A stretch of 64,000 nt of DNA from Streptomyces sp. NBC_01803 (GCF_035917415.1 NZ_CP109073.1:3060501-3124500), one strand, 5' to 3'. Counted from the stretch's first letter, positions 1 through 8,850 are shown. Translations and numbers: made by a program. The notes: a model not told the origin generated them from the sequence alone.

Positions 1-379
1 CGGACTTCCCCCACACGTAGTCACCGAAGTCGAGCGACTGGCCGACGAACTGGTAGCCCTCGCTGAAGTCGGCATCGACGTCACTGACATCGGCGCCGGC
101 CCAAGCCACGGCGGGCCCGGCGGACTTCGCCGCATCCCTCTCCTCACGGACGGCTGGTTCTTCGCCCTCCCCGCACCCGTCCTTCCGCGTCGCCCCGCTC
201 TGCGTGGAGAGGGTGTGCCCGGTATGCCGCAGGTCGTAGAACCGGAAATCCTCAGGCAGTCCCGCCCCGCCCTGAATCGCCTGTGATACCAGGCGGTCGT
301 TGGCGATGTCGGCGAAGGTCCGGGCGGTGTACGGATGCCGGCCCGGTGCGGACATCGCCGTGAGCGCTGCGGACGTCAT
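1..379 (-). pseudogene. Chimeric ORF carrying a tyrosine-integrase fragment (partial at window edge)
   Basis: An open minus-strand frame starts with an ATG that overlaps the methyltransferase stop codon (ATGA) and runs off the left edge. Around 195-300 it reads LPEDFRFYDLRHTGHTLSTQ, the segment of actinobacterial tyrosine recombinases that holds the conserved Arg and His of the active site (R in DLRHT, H in the HTxxT stretch). The residues before and after do not look like integrase: after SGATRK the usual continuation is replaced by an acidic sequence ending YVWGKS at the edge. The simplest reading is an integrase remnant recombined into another gene, possibly the truncated fifth gene of the operon. 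It could instead be a novel protein with a chance match; the edge prevents a decision. Confidence 0.45.
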
Positions 380-1365
380 GGCCGGGGCTTGTGCGCGAAC
401 ACCCACCGATTCCCCTCCAGCGCGTCGTTCGGCTCGGGGAGGGGGCCGCGTCCGTGCTGGTGGGTGAAGTCGAAGGGGGTGTGTACCCGGGTGGACCAGC
501 CCTTGGCCGTCAGGTCGCCGACGGAGTCGGGTCGTGGTCCCTTGTCGAAGAGGTGGAGCAGGTCGATGCCGATCTGTGCTCGCGTCGCCGTGTAGATCGC
601 GCTGTCGCGGTACGCCAGCAGGTCCTTCTCCAGCTTGGCCTCGAAGGCCAGTGCGCTACCCGCGGTGGTCAGCCGGTCCACCGAGTCGATGAGCCGCGTC
701 TCGGCGGGGCTCGGCAGGTAGAAGAGCAGTCCCTCGGCCAGCCAGACGCTCGGTGCGGCTGGGTCGAAGCCGGCGGCGGTCAGCGCGGTGACCCAGTCGG
801 CGCACAGGTCGGCCGGTACGGGGACGCACTTCACCTGCGGGGTGGCCGACAGGTCCGTGAGCACCTGGTGCTTGAACGCCAGCACGCCCGCCCTGTCGAT
901 CTCGAAGACCACGCAGTCGGACGGCCAGTCCAGCCGGAAGGCGCGGGTATCCAACCCGGCACCCAGCAGGACCACTTGGCGAGCGCTCGTGTGGACCGAC
1001 CGGAGGAGGAAGTCGTCGAGGACCCTGGTCCGCAGGCCGAAATAGCGGGCGAACCGCCCCCACAGCGCGTTGTCGTCGCCGTCCGGGACCTGCTGGATGC
1101 GCACCGGCCAGTCCGCGCACGCCGGGGCGGCGCGCACGAAGTGTTCCGCGTAGACGTCCTGGGCCAGGCTGTCGTGGCGGTGGGTCTCGATCGCCCGTGC
1201 CGCAGCGACCAGGAGGGCGGTCAGACCCACGCCTCCCTCCACGCCGTCCACGTCCGTGTGCTGCGGCGCCATGCCGACCATCTTTCCTCCATTGGCGGGA
1301 GTGGGGGCTACGAGGTGCCTGCTTGTCGGATGCGGTGAGTCGGCGGTGTCGCGTGCCTCGCTCAT
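376..1365 (-). CDS. SAM-dependent methyltransferase, leucine-carboxyl-methyltransferase (LCM) type
   Basis: Protein of 329 residues. The SAM-binding loop VVLLGAGLDTRAFR, followed by the acidic strand VFEIDR, is the signature of the actinobacterial LCM-like family (Pfam LCM, TIGR00027), whose members methylate carboxylates or hydroxyls of small molecules and proteins. A second family block is WLAEGLLFYLP. The start is supported by a purine-rich GGAGAGAGGAAG stretch just upstream, and its ATG overlaps the stop of the upstream alcohol dehydrogenase (ATGA), so translation is probably coupled. Last complete gene of the furan-type operon; in that setting a carboxyl or phenol-like hydroxyl O-methylation is the natural inference. 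The substrate is not known from sequence. Confidence 0.85.
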   Translation of the reverse strand: MSEARDTADSPHPTSRHLVAPTPANGGKMVGMAPQHTDVDGVEGGVGLTALLVAAARAIETHRHDSLAQDVYAEHFVRAAPACADWPVRIQQVPDGDDNALWGRFARYFGLRTRVLDDFLLRSVHTSARQVVLLGAGLDTRAFRLDWPSDCVVFEIDRAGVLAFKHQVLTDLSATPQVKCVPVPADLCADWVTALTAAGFDPAAPSVWLAEGLLFYLPSPAETRLIDSVDRLTTAGSALAFEAKLEKDLLAYRDSAIYTATRAQIGIDLLHLFDKGPRPDSVGDLTAKGWSTRVHTPFDFTHQHGRGPLPEPNDALEGNRWVFAHKPRP

Positions 1366-2474
1366 CGGCTTCCTCTCTCCGGGAGCAGGACGGGTTTGAC
1401 CACGCGGCCCGCGTCACAGTCGCGTTCGGCCTCGTTGATGTCGGCCAGCGGGTAGGTGCGGATCAGCTGGTCGAAGGGGAAGCGTCCGGTCTGCCACAGC
1501 CTGGTCAGCAGGGGTATCAACAGTCCAGGTACGGCGTCCCCCTCGCTTATGTGGCGGATGCTGCGGCCTCGGTCCAGCGTGCCCGGTTCGAGCGGCAGCG
1601 CGGTGTGGAGCCGTGCCACCAGGCCGAGGCTGCCGGTGGGGCGCAGTGCCCGGAGCGCGTCGTTGATGAGCGGCGGCGAAGCCGTGGTGTCCAGCGCGTA
1701 CTGCGCGCCGCCGTCGGTCAGCCGCCGGATCCGCTCGGGCAGTCCGGCCGTTCCGGCGGGCAGCGGGATCGCGCCGAACCGTTCGGCCAGGACCAACCGT
1801 TGAGGATGCCGGTCGACGGCCACGGTCAGCGCGCCGGCGGCGGTGGCCGCCATCACCGCGGCCAAGCCCACCGCTCCCGCGCCGAAGACCGCGAGGGTGT
1901 CGCCAGGGCCAACGCCGAAGGCGTTCAGCACGGCTCCGGCGCCGGTGAGGAAGCCGCAGCCGAGCGGCCCGAGCAGTTCGACGGGCAGTGCGGGGTCCAC
2001 TCGGACGGCGTTGCGGGCCGGGACGAGCGCGTACTCGGCGAACGAGGACTGGCCGAACCACCGGGGGGCCAGCGCTTCCCCGGTCACGTCGGTGAGCCGC
2101 GGCACGTCCTCCTGGCGTCCTCCGAAGAGGTTGAGGGAGGCGAAGGAGTCGCAGTAGGCAGGTGCCGCGCCACGGCAGTTCCGGCAGTGTCCGCAGGAGT
2201 CGAAGCTCAGCACGACGTGGTCACCGACGCCGATCGCGGTGTCCGGGCCGCCGCCCGTCCGCACCACGACCCCGGCCCCCTCGTGGCCGAGCACCGCCGG
2301 CAGCGGGCTGCGGCCGGCCGATCGCCGGACCGCGAGATCGGTCCGGCACATCCCGCAGCCCGCGATCTCGACCAGGATCTCGCCCATGGCGGGTTCCGTG
2401 CGCAGGGTCACCTCCTCCACCGCGAACGGGTCCTCGTACGAGCGCAGTACGGCCGCCTGAAACCTCATCGTCAT
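1362..2474 (-). CDS. Zinc-dependent alcohol dehydrogenase, aryl-alcohol type (MDR family)
   Basis: Protein of 370 residues, the usual length for medium-chain dehydrogenases. The catalytic zinc ligands are visible in GCGMCRTD (Cys) and LGHEGAGVV (His-Glu). The structural zinc Cys cluster is in the segment SCGHCRNCRG plus a following Cys. The NAD-binding loop is VFGAGAVGLAA. The block LGPLGCGFLTGAGAVLN is typical of benzyl/aryl-alcohol dehydrogenases, which interconvert aromatic primary alcohols and aldehydes with NAD(P). The start ATG overlaps the stop of the aldehyde dehydrogenase gene (ATGA). In this operon it could oxidise the hydroxymethyl arm of a furan, or act as a reductase; direction cannot be read from sequence. 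Confidence 0.9.
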   Translation of the reverse strand: MTMRFQAAVLRSYEDPFAVEEVTLRTEPAMGEILVEIAGCGMCRTDLAVRRSAGRSPLPAVLGHEGAGVVVRTGGGPDTAIGVGDHVVLSFDSCGHCRNCRGAAPAYCDSFASLNLFGGRQEDVPRLTDVTGEALAPRWFGQSSFAEYALVPARNAVRVDPALPVELLGPLGCGFLTGAGAVLNAFGVGPGDTLAVFGAGAVGLAAVMAATAAGALTVAVDRHPQRLVLAERFGAIPLPAGTAGLPERIRRLTDGGAQYALDTTASPPLINDALRALRPTGSLGLVARLHTALPLEPGTLDRGRSIRHISEGDAVPGLLIPLLTRLWQTGRFPFDQLIRTYPLADINEAERDCDAGRVVKPVLLPERGSR

Positions 2475-3874
2475 GGCTCCTGCGGGCGGTGGACGACGAA
2501 CGGCCGGAGGTTGCCATACAGACCCCACGGTCCGCCCGCGACGCCGACACCGCTGGTTTTGACGCCTGCGAAGGGCTGGGCGAGGGACAGCTCGGCATGG
2601 TGGTTGATCCAGGCCGTGCCGCATTCGAGCCGGTCGGCCACCGCCTCGGCCCGGTCCAGATCGGTGCCCCATACGGAGCCGCCCAGTCCGAAGCCGGTGC
2701 CGTTGGCCGCGTCGACGGCTTCGTCGAGGCTCCGGTACGGCAGCACCGGCAGGACCGGTCCGAACTGTTCCTCGGTCACCACTGGGCTGCCGGGCGGGAC
2801 ATCGGTGAGGATCGTGGGAGCGAAGAAGTAGCCCGGCCCGTCCAGCCGGTGGCCGCCGGCCGCCGCCCGGGCGCCGTCCGCCAGGGCCTGCTTCGCGATC
2901 CGCTCGACTCGGGTCAGCTGGGGGGCGTTGTTGACCGGGCCCAGCTGGGTCTCCGGGTCGAGGCCGGCCCCGACGACGACGGTCTTCGCGCGCTGGGCGA
3001 GGGCCTCGACAACCTCGGCGTGGAGCCGGGCCGGGGCGTAGACGCGTTTGACCGCCATGCAGACCTGCCCGCAGTTGCGGAACGCGGCCCAGAACAGCCG
3101 GTCCGCGATCCGGTCCACCTCGACGTCGTCCAGCAGGACGGCGGCGTCGTTGCCGCCCAGCTCCAGGGTGACCCGGGCGAGCGAGGCCGCCGCCGCTTCG
3201 GCGACGGCCCGCCCGGTGGGCGCCGAGCCGGTGAAGGTGACGTGGCGAATACCCGGGTGGGAGGCAAGGCGGGCGCCGAGGGGTCCGCTGCCGGTGACGA
3301 CGGTCAGTACGTCCTCGGGCAGGGCGGTGGCGAGGAGGGAGCAGAGCAGTCGGGTGGCGAGGGGGGTGAGCGGGGACGGTTTGAGGACCACGGTGTTGCC
3401 CGCCGCGAGCGCGGGCGCGAACTTCGCCGCCGCGAGCTGGAGGGGAAAGTTCCACGGCACGATCGCGGCGACGGGTCCGAGGGATCGCCAGCGGATCTCG
3501 CTGTGTACGGGCCGACCGTCGGTGATCCGCCGAGTTCTGGGGGCGAGGTCCGCGAAGTAGCGCAGGCGGGCCACCGTACGGGCGATCTCCGCGTAGGACT
3601 CGGCCAGGGGCTTGCCCTGTTCCCGGGTGAGCAACCGGGCGAGGTCGTCGCCGGCCGTCTCCACGGCGTCGGCCGCCACGCGCAACGCGGTGGTGCGGGC
3701 GGCGGGGTCGGCGCGCCAGCGGTGCCAGGCCCGATGGGCCCGGCCGACCACGGCGTCCAACTCGTCCGGCTGCTGGTCGGGGGCCTCGTCGAAGGTCTCC
3801 CCGGTGGCCGGGTCGATGACGGCGAAACGTGCGGCCCGGCGTCCGGCGACGCGGTCGGGCTCAGAGGTCGGCAT
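2471..3874 (-). CDS. NAD(P)-dependent aldehyde dehydrogenase
   Basis: Protein of 467 residues. All core ALDH features are present: WNFP (Asn142) in the oxyanion hole, VLKPSPLTP for cofactor binding, FTGSAPTG, the general base Glu238 in LELGG and the nucleophile Cys272 in NCGQVC. Oxidises an aldehyde to the carboxylate. The frame is open upstream to 4015, but that extension overlaps the neighbouring gene and has no family-like sequence. The ATG at 3874 gives a normal N-terminus and lies 13 bases after the upstream stop, so it is preferred. Sandwiched between an MfnB-type synthase and an alcohol dehydrogenase, it would plausibly oxidise the formyl group of a furfural-like intermediate to a furan carboxylate. 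Confidence 0.92.
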   Translation of the reverse strand: MPTSEPDRVAGRRAARFAVIDPATGETFDEAPDQQPDELDAVVGRAHRAWHRWRADPAARTTALRVAADAVETAGDDLARLLTREQGKPLAESYAEIARTVARLRYFADLAPRTRRITDGRPVHSEIRWRSLGPVAAIVPWNFPLQLAAAKFAPALAAGNTVVLKPSPLTPLATRLLCSLLATALPEDVLTVVTGSGPLGARLASHPGIRHVTFTGSAPTGRAVAEAAAASLARVTLELGGNDAAVLLDDVEVDRIADRLFWAAFRNCGQVCMAVKRVYAPARLHAEVVEALAQRAKTVVVGAGLDPETQLGPVNNAPQLTRVERIAKQALADGARAAAGGHRLDGPGYFFAPTILTDVPPGSPVVTEEQFGPVLPVLPYRSLDEAVDAANGTGFGLGGSVWGTDLDRAEAVADRLECGTAWINHHAELSLAQPFAGVKTSGVGVAGGPWGLYGNLRPFVVHRPQEP

Positions 3875-3887
3875 GCCGGTGGTCCGT

Positions 3888-4640
3888 TCAGGCCGGGACG
3901 CCGGCCGCGTGCTCCCGGGCCTGCCGGTCCATCTCCGCCCGGAAGGCGGCCACCAGATGCGGCTGGATCCTTCCGGCATTGCGGTCGCCACCCTCGCAGA
4001 CCGCTCCGCGCACACCCACGATGTCCGTGCCGATGCGGGTCAGCGGACCGAGGTCAGTCTGTGTGACACTGCCCGCGAGAGCGGCGAGCAGACCGGACGC
4101 GTGGGCCAGCCGGACGAACTCGGCACAGACGTCCGGCCCAACGTGGTCGAACAGCCGCGTCCCGTCCTTGATGGCGGTGTCCAGCATGGCCGCGTCGGCG
4201 CCGGAGCGGGCGGCGATGTCGGGCACGGCAAGCGGGTTGACGCAGCCGATCCGGTGGGCGTCGGCGTAGCCCGAAGCGACGACGAGCGCTTCGGGGCGGT
4301 GATCCTTCACCGCCCGGACGACCGCGCGCATGACCTCGATGCCCTGCTCGGGCGTCGTGCATCCGTAGAGGCCGACCTTGATGTACGTGGCGCCGGAGAC
4401 GACCGCGCCGAGCGCGGCCTGAGCCACCGTGCCGGGCTTGTACGGGACGTCTCCCACGGTGGCGGACACCGGTTTGTCCGCCGGGACCGCGTCGCGGATC
4501 TCTCTGATGACCCAGGGGAAGTTGGCGCCGAGCGAGCCCTCGTCGGGCTTCTTGACGTCAACGATGTCAAGGTGCTCCGCCGCCTTCGCACAGTCGAGGG
4601 CCTCCTCGACGCTGTCCGGGGAGATGAGAAGCAACACCAT
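3888..4640 (-). CDS. mfnB: (5-formylfuran-3-yl)methyl phosphate synthase family protein (MfnB-like, DUF556)
   Basis: Protein of 250 residues. MfnB of methanogens condenses and cyclises two glyceraldehyde-3-phosphate molecules into 4-(hydroxymethyl)furfural phosphate, the furan precursor of methanofuran. The catalytic set known for the Methanocaldococcus enzyme (Asp25, Lys27, Lys85, Asp151, Lys155, from memory) has counterparts here at a constant offset of three: Asp28 and Lys30 in DIVDVKKP, Lys88 in YIKVGLYG, Asp154 and Lys158 in LDTAIKDG. An active enzyme is therefore likely. ATG 4640 is chosen over ATG 4658 because it gives the family N-terminus MVLLLISP and follows GGAAGGAG. First gene of the operon. 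No other methanofuran genes are in the window, so a different furan product is inferred. Confidence 0.88.
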   Translation of the reverse strand: MVLLLISPDSVEEALDCAKAAEHLDIVDVKKPDEGSLGANFPWVIREIRDAVPADKPVSATVGDVPYKPGTVAQAALGAVVSGATYIKVGLYGCTTPEQGIEVMRAVVRAVKDHRPEALVVASGYADAHRIGCVNPLAVPDIAARSGADAAMLDTAIKDGTRLFDHVGPDVCAEFVRLAHASGLLAALAGSVTQTDLGPLTRIGTDIVGVRGAVCEGGDRNAGRIQPHLVAAFRAEMDRQAREHAAGVPA

Positions 4641-5498
4641 GGGCTCCTTCCGCCGCAAGTCCGCCTGGCCGAGGGACAGGGGTGCGGATCACCTGGTTCA
4701 TGTGCGGTGTGCTCATCTTTTCTGCCGCCTGTGGGCACCGGTAGAGCGTGCGGTGTTCCCACGGGGCGCTCGTGGCCACGCGCAGTGCGCCGCGCGCACC
4801 GGCGTGAACCGGCGCGGGCCCTGGGGCGGTTGGGCCGAGGGCGGCACTCATCTGTGAGTGCCGGATGCCCTCGCGCCTGACGAACTGTGGGAACGTGTCG
4901 CCCCGTTACTTTTTCCCCGGCCTCCCCGGCCTCCCCGGCGCCATCGCCGCCACGTCCCGCTCGCGCTCCACCGAGTGGCGTACTCAGCGCAGTTGACCGC
5001 TCCGGCATCCGTCGGCGGCAAGCCCACACTCTGGCCAGCGAGAGCGGCCCTCGGTCCCCTTTACGGACGTCCGGCACCGTTACAAACCCCTTCAGCGCCG
5101 GGCCTTCCGCAGGTCAGGAAACCCCGCCTCGGCCCCGACGAACCTTGGGAAAGCGGGTTGGCGAGCACGACGCCCCTGAGCGGATGCACCAGCAATCCCC
5201 CTGGGAGTACCCGCGCCCCCTTCTTCCACCTGCCCGCGAGGGGATCCTGACGTCAATCAGTAGCCTCCTGACGAGGCCCCGTGCCCCGTGCCCTCCGCGT
5301 GCCTCAACAGGCGGCGAATCACGGTCCACACGGGTCCCCACGGACCCTTTTCACTACCGGCCGCGTGCCAGATTCGTGCCCGGACCACGACCGCCGGGGA
5401 GATCCGCACGAAGGTCGGACTCGTCCGGGCCGGACGGTCGTCGGTCTCACACGCTGTTCACGCGGTCGACGGTCGCCTCCCGCGCGGCCATCGGGTGC
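4641..5498. other. Intergenic region upstream of the furan-type operon
   Basis: About 860 bases with several long but unconvincing frames on both strands. None gives family-like sequence, and the candidate starts lack good ribosome-binding sites. The part next to 4640 should hold the operon promoter, but no clear -35/-10 pair is visible. A short direct repeat of CCTCCCCGG lies near 4919-4940. No gene is called. Confidence 0.5.
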
Positions 5499-5858
5499 TC
5501 ACTTCGCACCCATGAGTGCGAGAACCTTGTTGATGGCCTCGACGACCGGTACGCCGAGCGCACCGATGGTCGCGGCGATGCCCGCCACGGCGAGCAGGGC
5601 GCGGTGCCGCTCCTGCGGTTGGACATCCGCCTCGGCACGGAGTGCCGGCAGTGAGTCGTCGAGAGCTTCGGCGCTGACCGGCGGCACCTGGGCACGCAGT
5701 TCCTGGACCAGGGTGAGGAGCTCGCGGAGGGCCTCTTGGACGGCCAAGGGCGGCTCTTGGGCCGGAGTGACTCGCTTGTCGATGCCGATGTTGCCCGAGC
5801 CGCCGTGCAGGGTGACATGGTCGCCGCTGCCGAGGTAGTAGTGCTGGTCCCCGCTCAT
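5499..5858 (-). CDS. DUF5955-like small protein with N-terminal glycine-rich motif
   Basis: Protein of 119 residues. Three parts are visible: an N-terminal motif HYYLGSGDHVTLHGGSGNIG; a central helical segment of about 60 residues with Leu/Glu/Ala periodicity; and a hydrophobic C-terminal helix (about residues 88-115, ALLAVAGIAATIGALGVPVV). The ATG overlaps the stop of the upstream DUF6232 gene by one base (TGATG), so the two are co-translated. The same N-terminal motif recurs at the C-terminus of that partner, which suggests the two proteins recognise each other. The family assignment is from memory and the biochemical function is unknown; a membrane-active or signalling role is an inference. 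Confidence 0.75.
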   Translation of the reverse strand: MSGDQHYYLGSGDHVTLHGGSGNIGIDKRVTPAQEPPLAVQEALRELLTLVQELRAQVPPVSAEALDDSLPALRAEADVQPQERHRALLAVAGIAATIGALGVPVVEAINKVLALMGAK

Positions 5859-6601
5859 CAGCTCGCCATCCCTACATTGCCGGTGCCGCCGTACATGTTG
5901 ACGCTGTCTCCGAAGTAGTAGTGCTTGGGGCTGATCGTGATGGTGTTCACCCGCACTGCGAAGTCCGCCTCCGGGTTCTCGATCGCGTCGGCGATCTGGC
6001 GGGCCAGCTGCCGCAGTTGGTCCGGCCGCTGGCTGGTCACCACGGCGGTGGAGGGGCCGGAGGTCTCGACGGCCAGGACGAAGTGCGCGGGCGCGCCGAG
6101 CACCTGCAGCATCACCACGAGGGAGTAGATCAGCGCCGCGACCGCGATGATCACGACGAGGGCGGAGAGTCCGCCGGAGCCATTGCTGTCGCTGCTTCCG
6201 AAGCTGCCGCCGGACTCGTCGATCACGGCGGCGAGCAGACTCAGGAATGTCGTCACCGCCCCGATGATCAGCAGCCGCTTCAGGAAGAGCAGAACGGCGT
6301 CCTTACGCCGGGGGCGGATGGTGAGCGTGTACACCCGGGCGAGGTTGTGCAGCGGGTAGTAGGCGTCTCCGATCCAGAGCAGCCGTTTACTGACCCGCAG
6401 GTCGACTCCGATGATCGGCTGTGTCGAGGCCGCTGATGCCACATCGGGGTACGGATCGGCGGTGGGCGGTGGACCGGCCGGTGGCTGCGGCGGGGCGACG
6501 GGTGGTGGCGGCGGGGCGGCGGGTGGCGGCGGGCTCTCGGCTGCCGATATGGCGTCGGAAGGCGTCTTCCATGCCTGTCCCGCCGAGTCTGCTGATGTCA
6601 C
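5858..6601 (-). CDS. DUF6232 family membrane protein with proline-rich N-terminus
   Basis: Protein of 247 residues from GTG 6601, chosen for the AAAGGGGG ribosome-binding site just upstream; the longer frame to 6895 has no comparable site. Residues about 20-60 are Pro/Ala-rich. A domain beginning VDLRVSKRLLWIGDAYYPLH and continuing with NLARVYT is typical of DUF6232. Two hydrophobic segments follow (LLIIGAVTTFLSLLAAVI and ALVVIIAVAALIYSLVVML), then a soluble part ending HYYFGDSVNMYGGTGNVGM. That terminal motif matches the N-terminus of the downstream protein. Two membrane passes with N- and C-terminal cytoplasmic portions are predicted. The function is unknown. Confidence 0.8.
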   Translation of the reverse strand: MTSADSAGQAWKTPSDAISAAESPPPPAAPPPPPVAPPQPPAGPPPTADPYPDVASAASTQPIIGVDLRVSKRLLWIGDAYYPLHNLARVYTLTIRPRRKDAVLLFLKRLLIIGAVTTFLSLLAAVIDESGGSFGSSDSNGSGGLSALVVIIAVAALIYSLVVMLQVLGAPAHFVLAVETSGPSTAVVTSQRPDQLRQLARQIADAIENPEADFAVRVNTITISPKHYYFGDSVNMYGGTGNVGMAS

Positions 6602-7006
6602 GCGACCCCCTTTGGTCAACCTCGCCGAGTGAAGTCCATTCACCTGGTTGAGCCTCGCTGACGCGAGTGGTTTCACCCATGGAAAGCCTATCGAAGTTGA
6701 TGCTCCGTCACCCATGAATGGGAGCCGGTGCACCCGGGTCCGCTTCGTTCTCCGTCCGCACCGGTCACCCCTCACACAACGGTCAACAGCGGGCGCTGAC
6801 GACGACCAGCGGTGGCTCTCCACGGCCCGTTTCCGCTGGGAGGGGCCGGATCGGTCTCTGTGGCAAAAGGTAGTTCCCCAATTCAATAACACCACCTGAC
6901 TGCCAGGAGGGGTACTACGGTGCGCGGCTCCACCGCGACCCCGCGCGCACCGTCCACGTTGGTGTGTTCATTCACGCATGGACCTCGTCCAGCGTTGTCG
7001 AGCGGT
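6602..7006. other. Intergenic region
   Basis: About 400 bases between the phosphatase stop and the DUF6232 start, both genes reading leftward. No frame on either strand looks coding. The DUF6232 promoter should lie here but is not recognisable by eye. Confidence 0.5.
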
Positions 7007-8242
7007 TTACAGGCGGACGAGGATGAGGGCGATGTCGTCATCGCCGCCTCCACCGACGCCGAGACGGGCGAGCAGAGTGTCGGCCAGCTGTTCGATGCCG
7101 AGATGGGAGTTGCTGGTGAGCGTCTCGGTGAGACGGTGGAGACCGACATCGATGTCTTCGCCGCGACGTTCGACGAGCCCGTCGGTGTAGAGGGCGAGTA
7201 CATCCCCGGAGGAGTAGCGCAGGGTGGCCTCTGGGAGGGCAAGGTGGGTGGGGCGGGTTCCCAGCGGCGGGTCGGTGGCCTGGTCGAGCAGTTCGTGGGT
7301 GCCGTCTGCGTGGACCAGGACGGCCGGGAGGTGGCCTGCGCTGCTATAGGTGATGGAGCGCTCGCGGCCGTTGATGACGGCGTTGACGACCGTGGTGGCC
7401 AGTGCGCCTTCCACCGAACGTGCGTACAGGCCCAGGACGTCCAGTGCGTCGCCGGCCTTCCTGACCGCGCGGACGGCTGCGGAGAGTGCGCTGCGGAGCA
7501 TGCCCATGACGGCGGCTGCCCCGATGCCGTGGCCGACGACGTCGCCGACGGCGACCGTGAAAATGTCGTCGGACAGGTTGACGACGTCGTACCAGTCGCC
7601 GCAGGCGTTGAGCGATCCGGCGGCGGGCAGGTAGCGCACGGCGATGTTCGGGTGCCGTGCCAGGTCAGGGGAACGGAGCATGGCTTCTTGCAAGGCGACG
7701 GCGACCTCACGTTCGCGAGCGTGGGCCTGTCGCAGTTCCTCGTTGAGCCGCTGGAGTTCGCGGGCTCGGGCGAAGAGTTCGGCCTCCACGGCATCGCGTT
7801 CGCTGAGTGGTCCCCGTGAGCGGGTGGGCTGGGACAGCAGGAAGGCGGTGACGTCCGCCACCCGGTGGATGATCCAGGCGACCTGCCCCTCCGGGCCCAG
7901 CACGGGGGTGTTGATGGGGGACCACCATCGCTCCTCGAACACCCCGGGCCGGTCAGCGACGGGAATGTCGTACTTCTGGACCGCCATCGTGTCCGGCTTT
8001 CTCGAACGGAGCACCCGATGCAAGGAAGCGTTCAGGTTCCGCGCACCATTGGTGTTGGGGTCACCTGGATTTTCGGGGAACGCCTCGAAGATGTACTGGC
8101 CGATCAGGTCCTCGCGGGTGCGCCCGGTCGCCACGAGATACGCCTGGTTGACATCGATGATCACCAGGTCGGGTCCAAGCACCAGGTAGGGGGTGGGGGT
8201 GGCGTAGAACAGCGTCCGGTAATCGATCTGCGGTGTGGTCAC
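7007..8242 (-). CDS. PAS domain-containing PP2C (SpoIIE-type) serine phosphatase
   Basis: Protein of 411 residues. An N-terminal PAS domain (about residues 10-135, with DLVIIDVNQAYLVATGRTRE and a WW-containing strand) is joined by a coiled linker (about 150-180) to a SpoIIE-like PP2C domain. The metal-binding aspartates are visible in CGDWYDVV (Asp-Trp-Tyr-Asp) and GDVVGHG, and in the C-terminal GGDDDIAL. Such proteins dephosphorylate anti-sigma-factor antagonists in partner-switching networks, with the PAS domain as sensor. No anti-sigma kinase or antagonist lies next to it, so the partner is elsewhere. The start is GTG 8242 behind ACAGGAGAG. Confidence 0.9.
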   Translation of the reverse strand: MTTPQIDYRTLFYATPTPYLVLGPDLVIIDVNQAYLVATGRTREDLIGQYIFEAFPENPGDPNTNGARNLNASLHRVLRSRKPDTMAVQKYDIPVADRPGVFEERWWSPINTPVLGPEGQVAWIIHRVADVTAFLLSQPTRSRGPLSERDAVEAELFARARELQRLNEELRQAHAREREVAVALQEAMLRSPDLARHPNIAVRYLPAAGSLNACGDWYDVVNLSDDIFTVAVGDVVGHGIGAAAVMGMLRSALSAAVRAVRKAGDALDVLGLYARSVEGALATTVVNAVINGRERSITYSSAGHLPAVLVHADGTHELLDQATDPPLGTRPTHLALPEATLRYSSGDVLALYTDGLVERRGEDIDVGLHRLTETLTSNSHLGIEQLADTLLARLGVGGGGDDDIALILVRL

Positions 8243-8850
8243 GCGCTCTCCTGTCGGTCTCGGCCGGCCCGCACAATCCTTGACACGACACTATGTGGGT
8301 GAAATGGCTCCTCTATATCTGATTTCGAGAGGGTGTCGAGAGTGTCGAACAGTTTTCACGCCGCCCTCCTGAATCCTGGCTCAGCAACTGGAGCGGCTGA
8401 AGCGGGAAAGCGGCCTGGGGGGCGTCATCCGCGGGCACCCCCGTACGCGGACGACGCGAGAGTCCATGAGCGCCGTCCCGTTCCGGCGCAGGTCCGGGGT
8501 CCCGACGCTCGCCTCTACGGCGCCGGTGCCCGTTCTTCTTCCGGTGTCCCGCACGCCGAGCACATAGCTGCCGTCCTTGGCGAGGTCGGCGGCGCGGTGC
8601 GGCTCCCGCTGCCCGTCCCCGGAGCGGACGACCTCCCGGCCAGACGCGGGCCAGGACTCGCCCTCCGTCGTGCGCTGGAGGTGCCGAGCCGATCGCTTCG
8701 GCCCTCGGGTGGCCACGGGTACCGAGGGGCCGCACCCGGATGGCCCGCCCCGGCTGCGGCGCACCCGGGCGTGAGTCACGATCGACGTGCCACCGCAATC
8801 AGGTACCGGGCTTGGGGCAGCCTGGTCGCTCACGAGAGGTGAAATCTGGC
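8243..8850. other. Intergenic region, no confident gene
   Basis: About 600 bases. Minus-strand frames across 8381-8833 contain a stretch (ADLAKDGSYVLGVRDTGRR) faintly like the core of DUF397 proteins, but the flanking conserved tryptophans and the C-terminal block are missing. It is left uncalled as a possible remnant. Confidence 0.4.

Noticed and set aside
3888..4640. A complete methanofuran pathway around the MfnB-like gene
   Set aside because: No MfnC, MfnD, MfnE or MfnF-like genes are present in the window, so methanofuran synthesis is not supported.
4307..5654. Several long frames on both strands upstream of the furan-type operon
   Set aside because: Composition is Arg/Ser/Pro-rich shadow sequence without family motifs, and starts lack ribosome-binding sites.
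8381..8833. Possible DUF397 protein on the minus strand
   Set aside because: Only the central ADLxxDGxxVLGVRD stretch resembles the family; the tryptophan-containing ends are absent.
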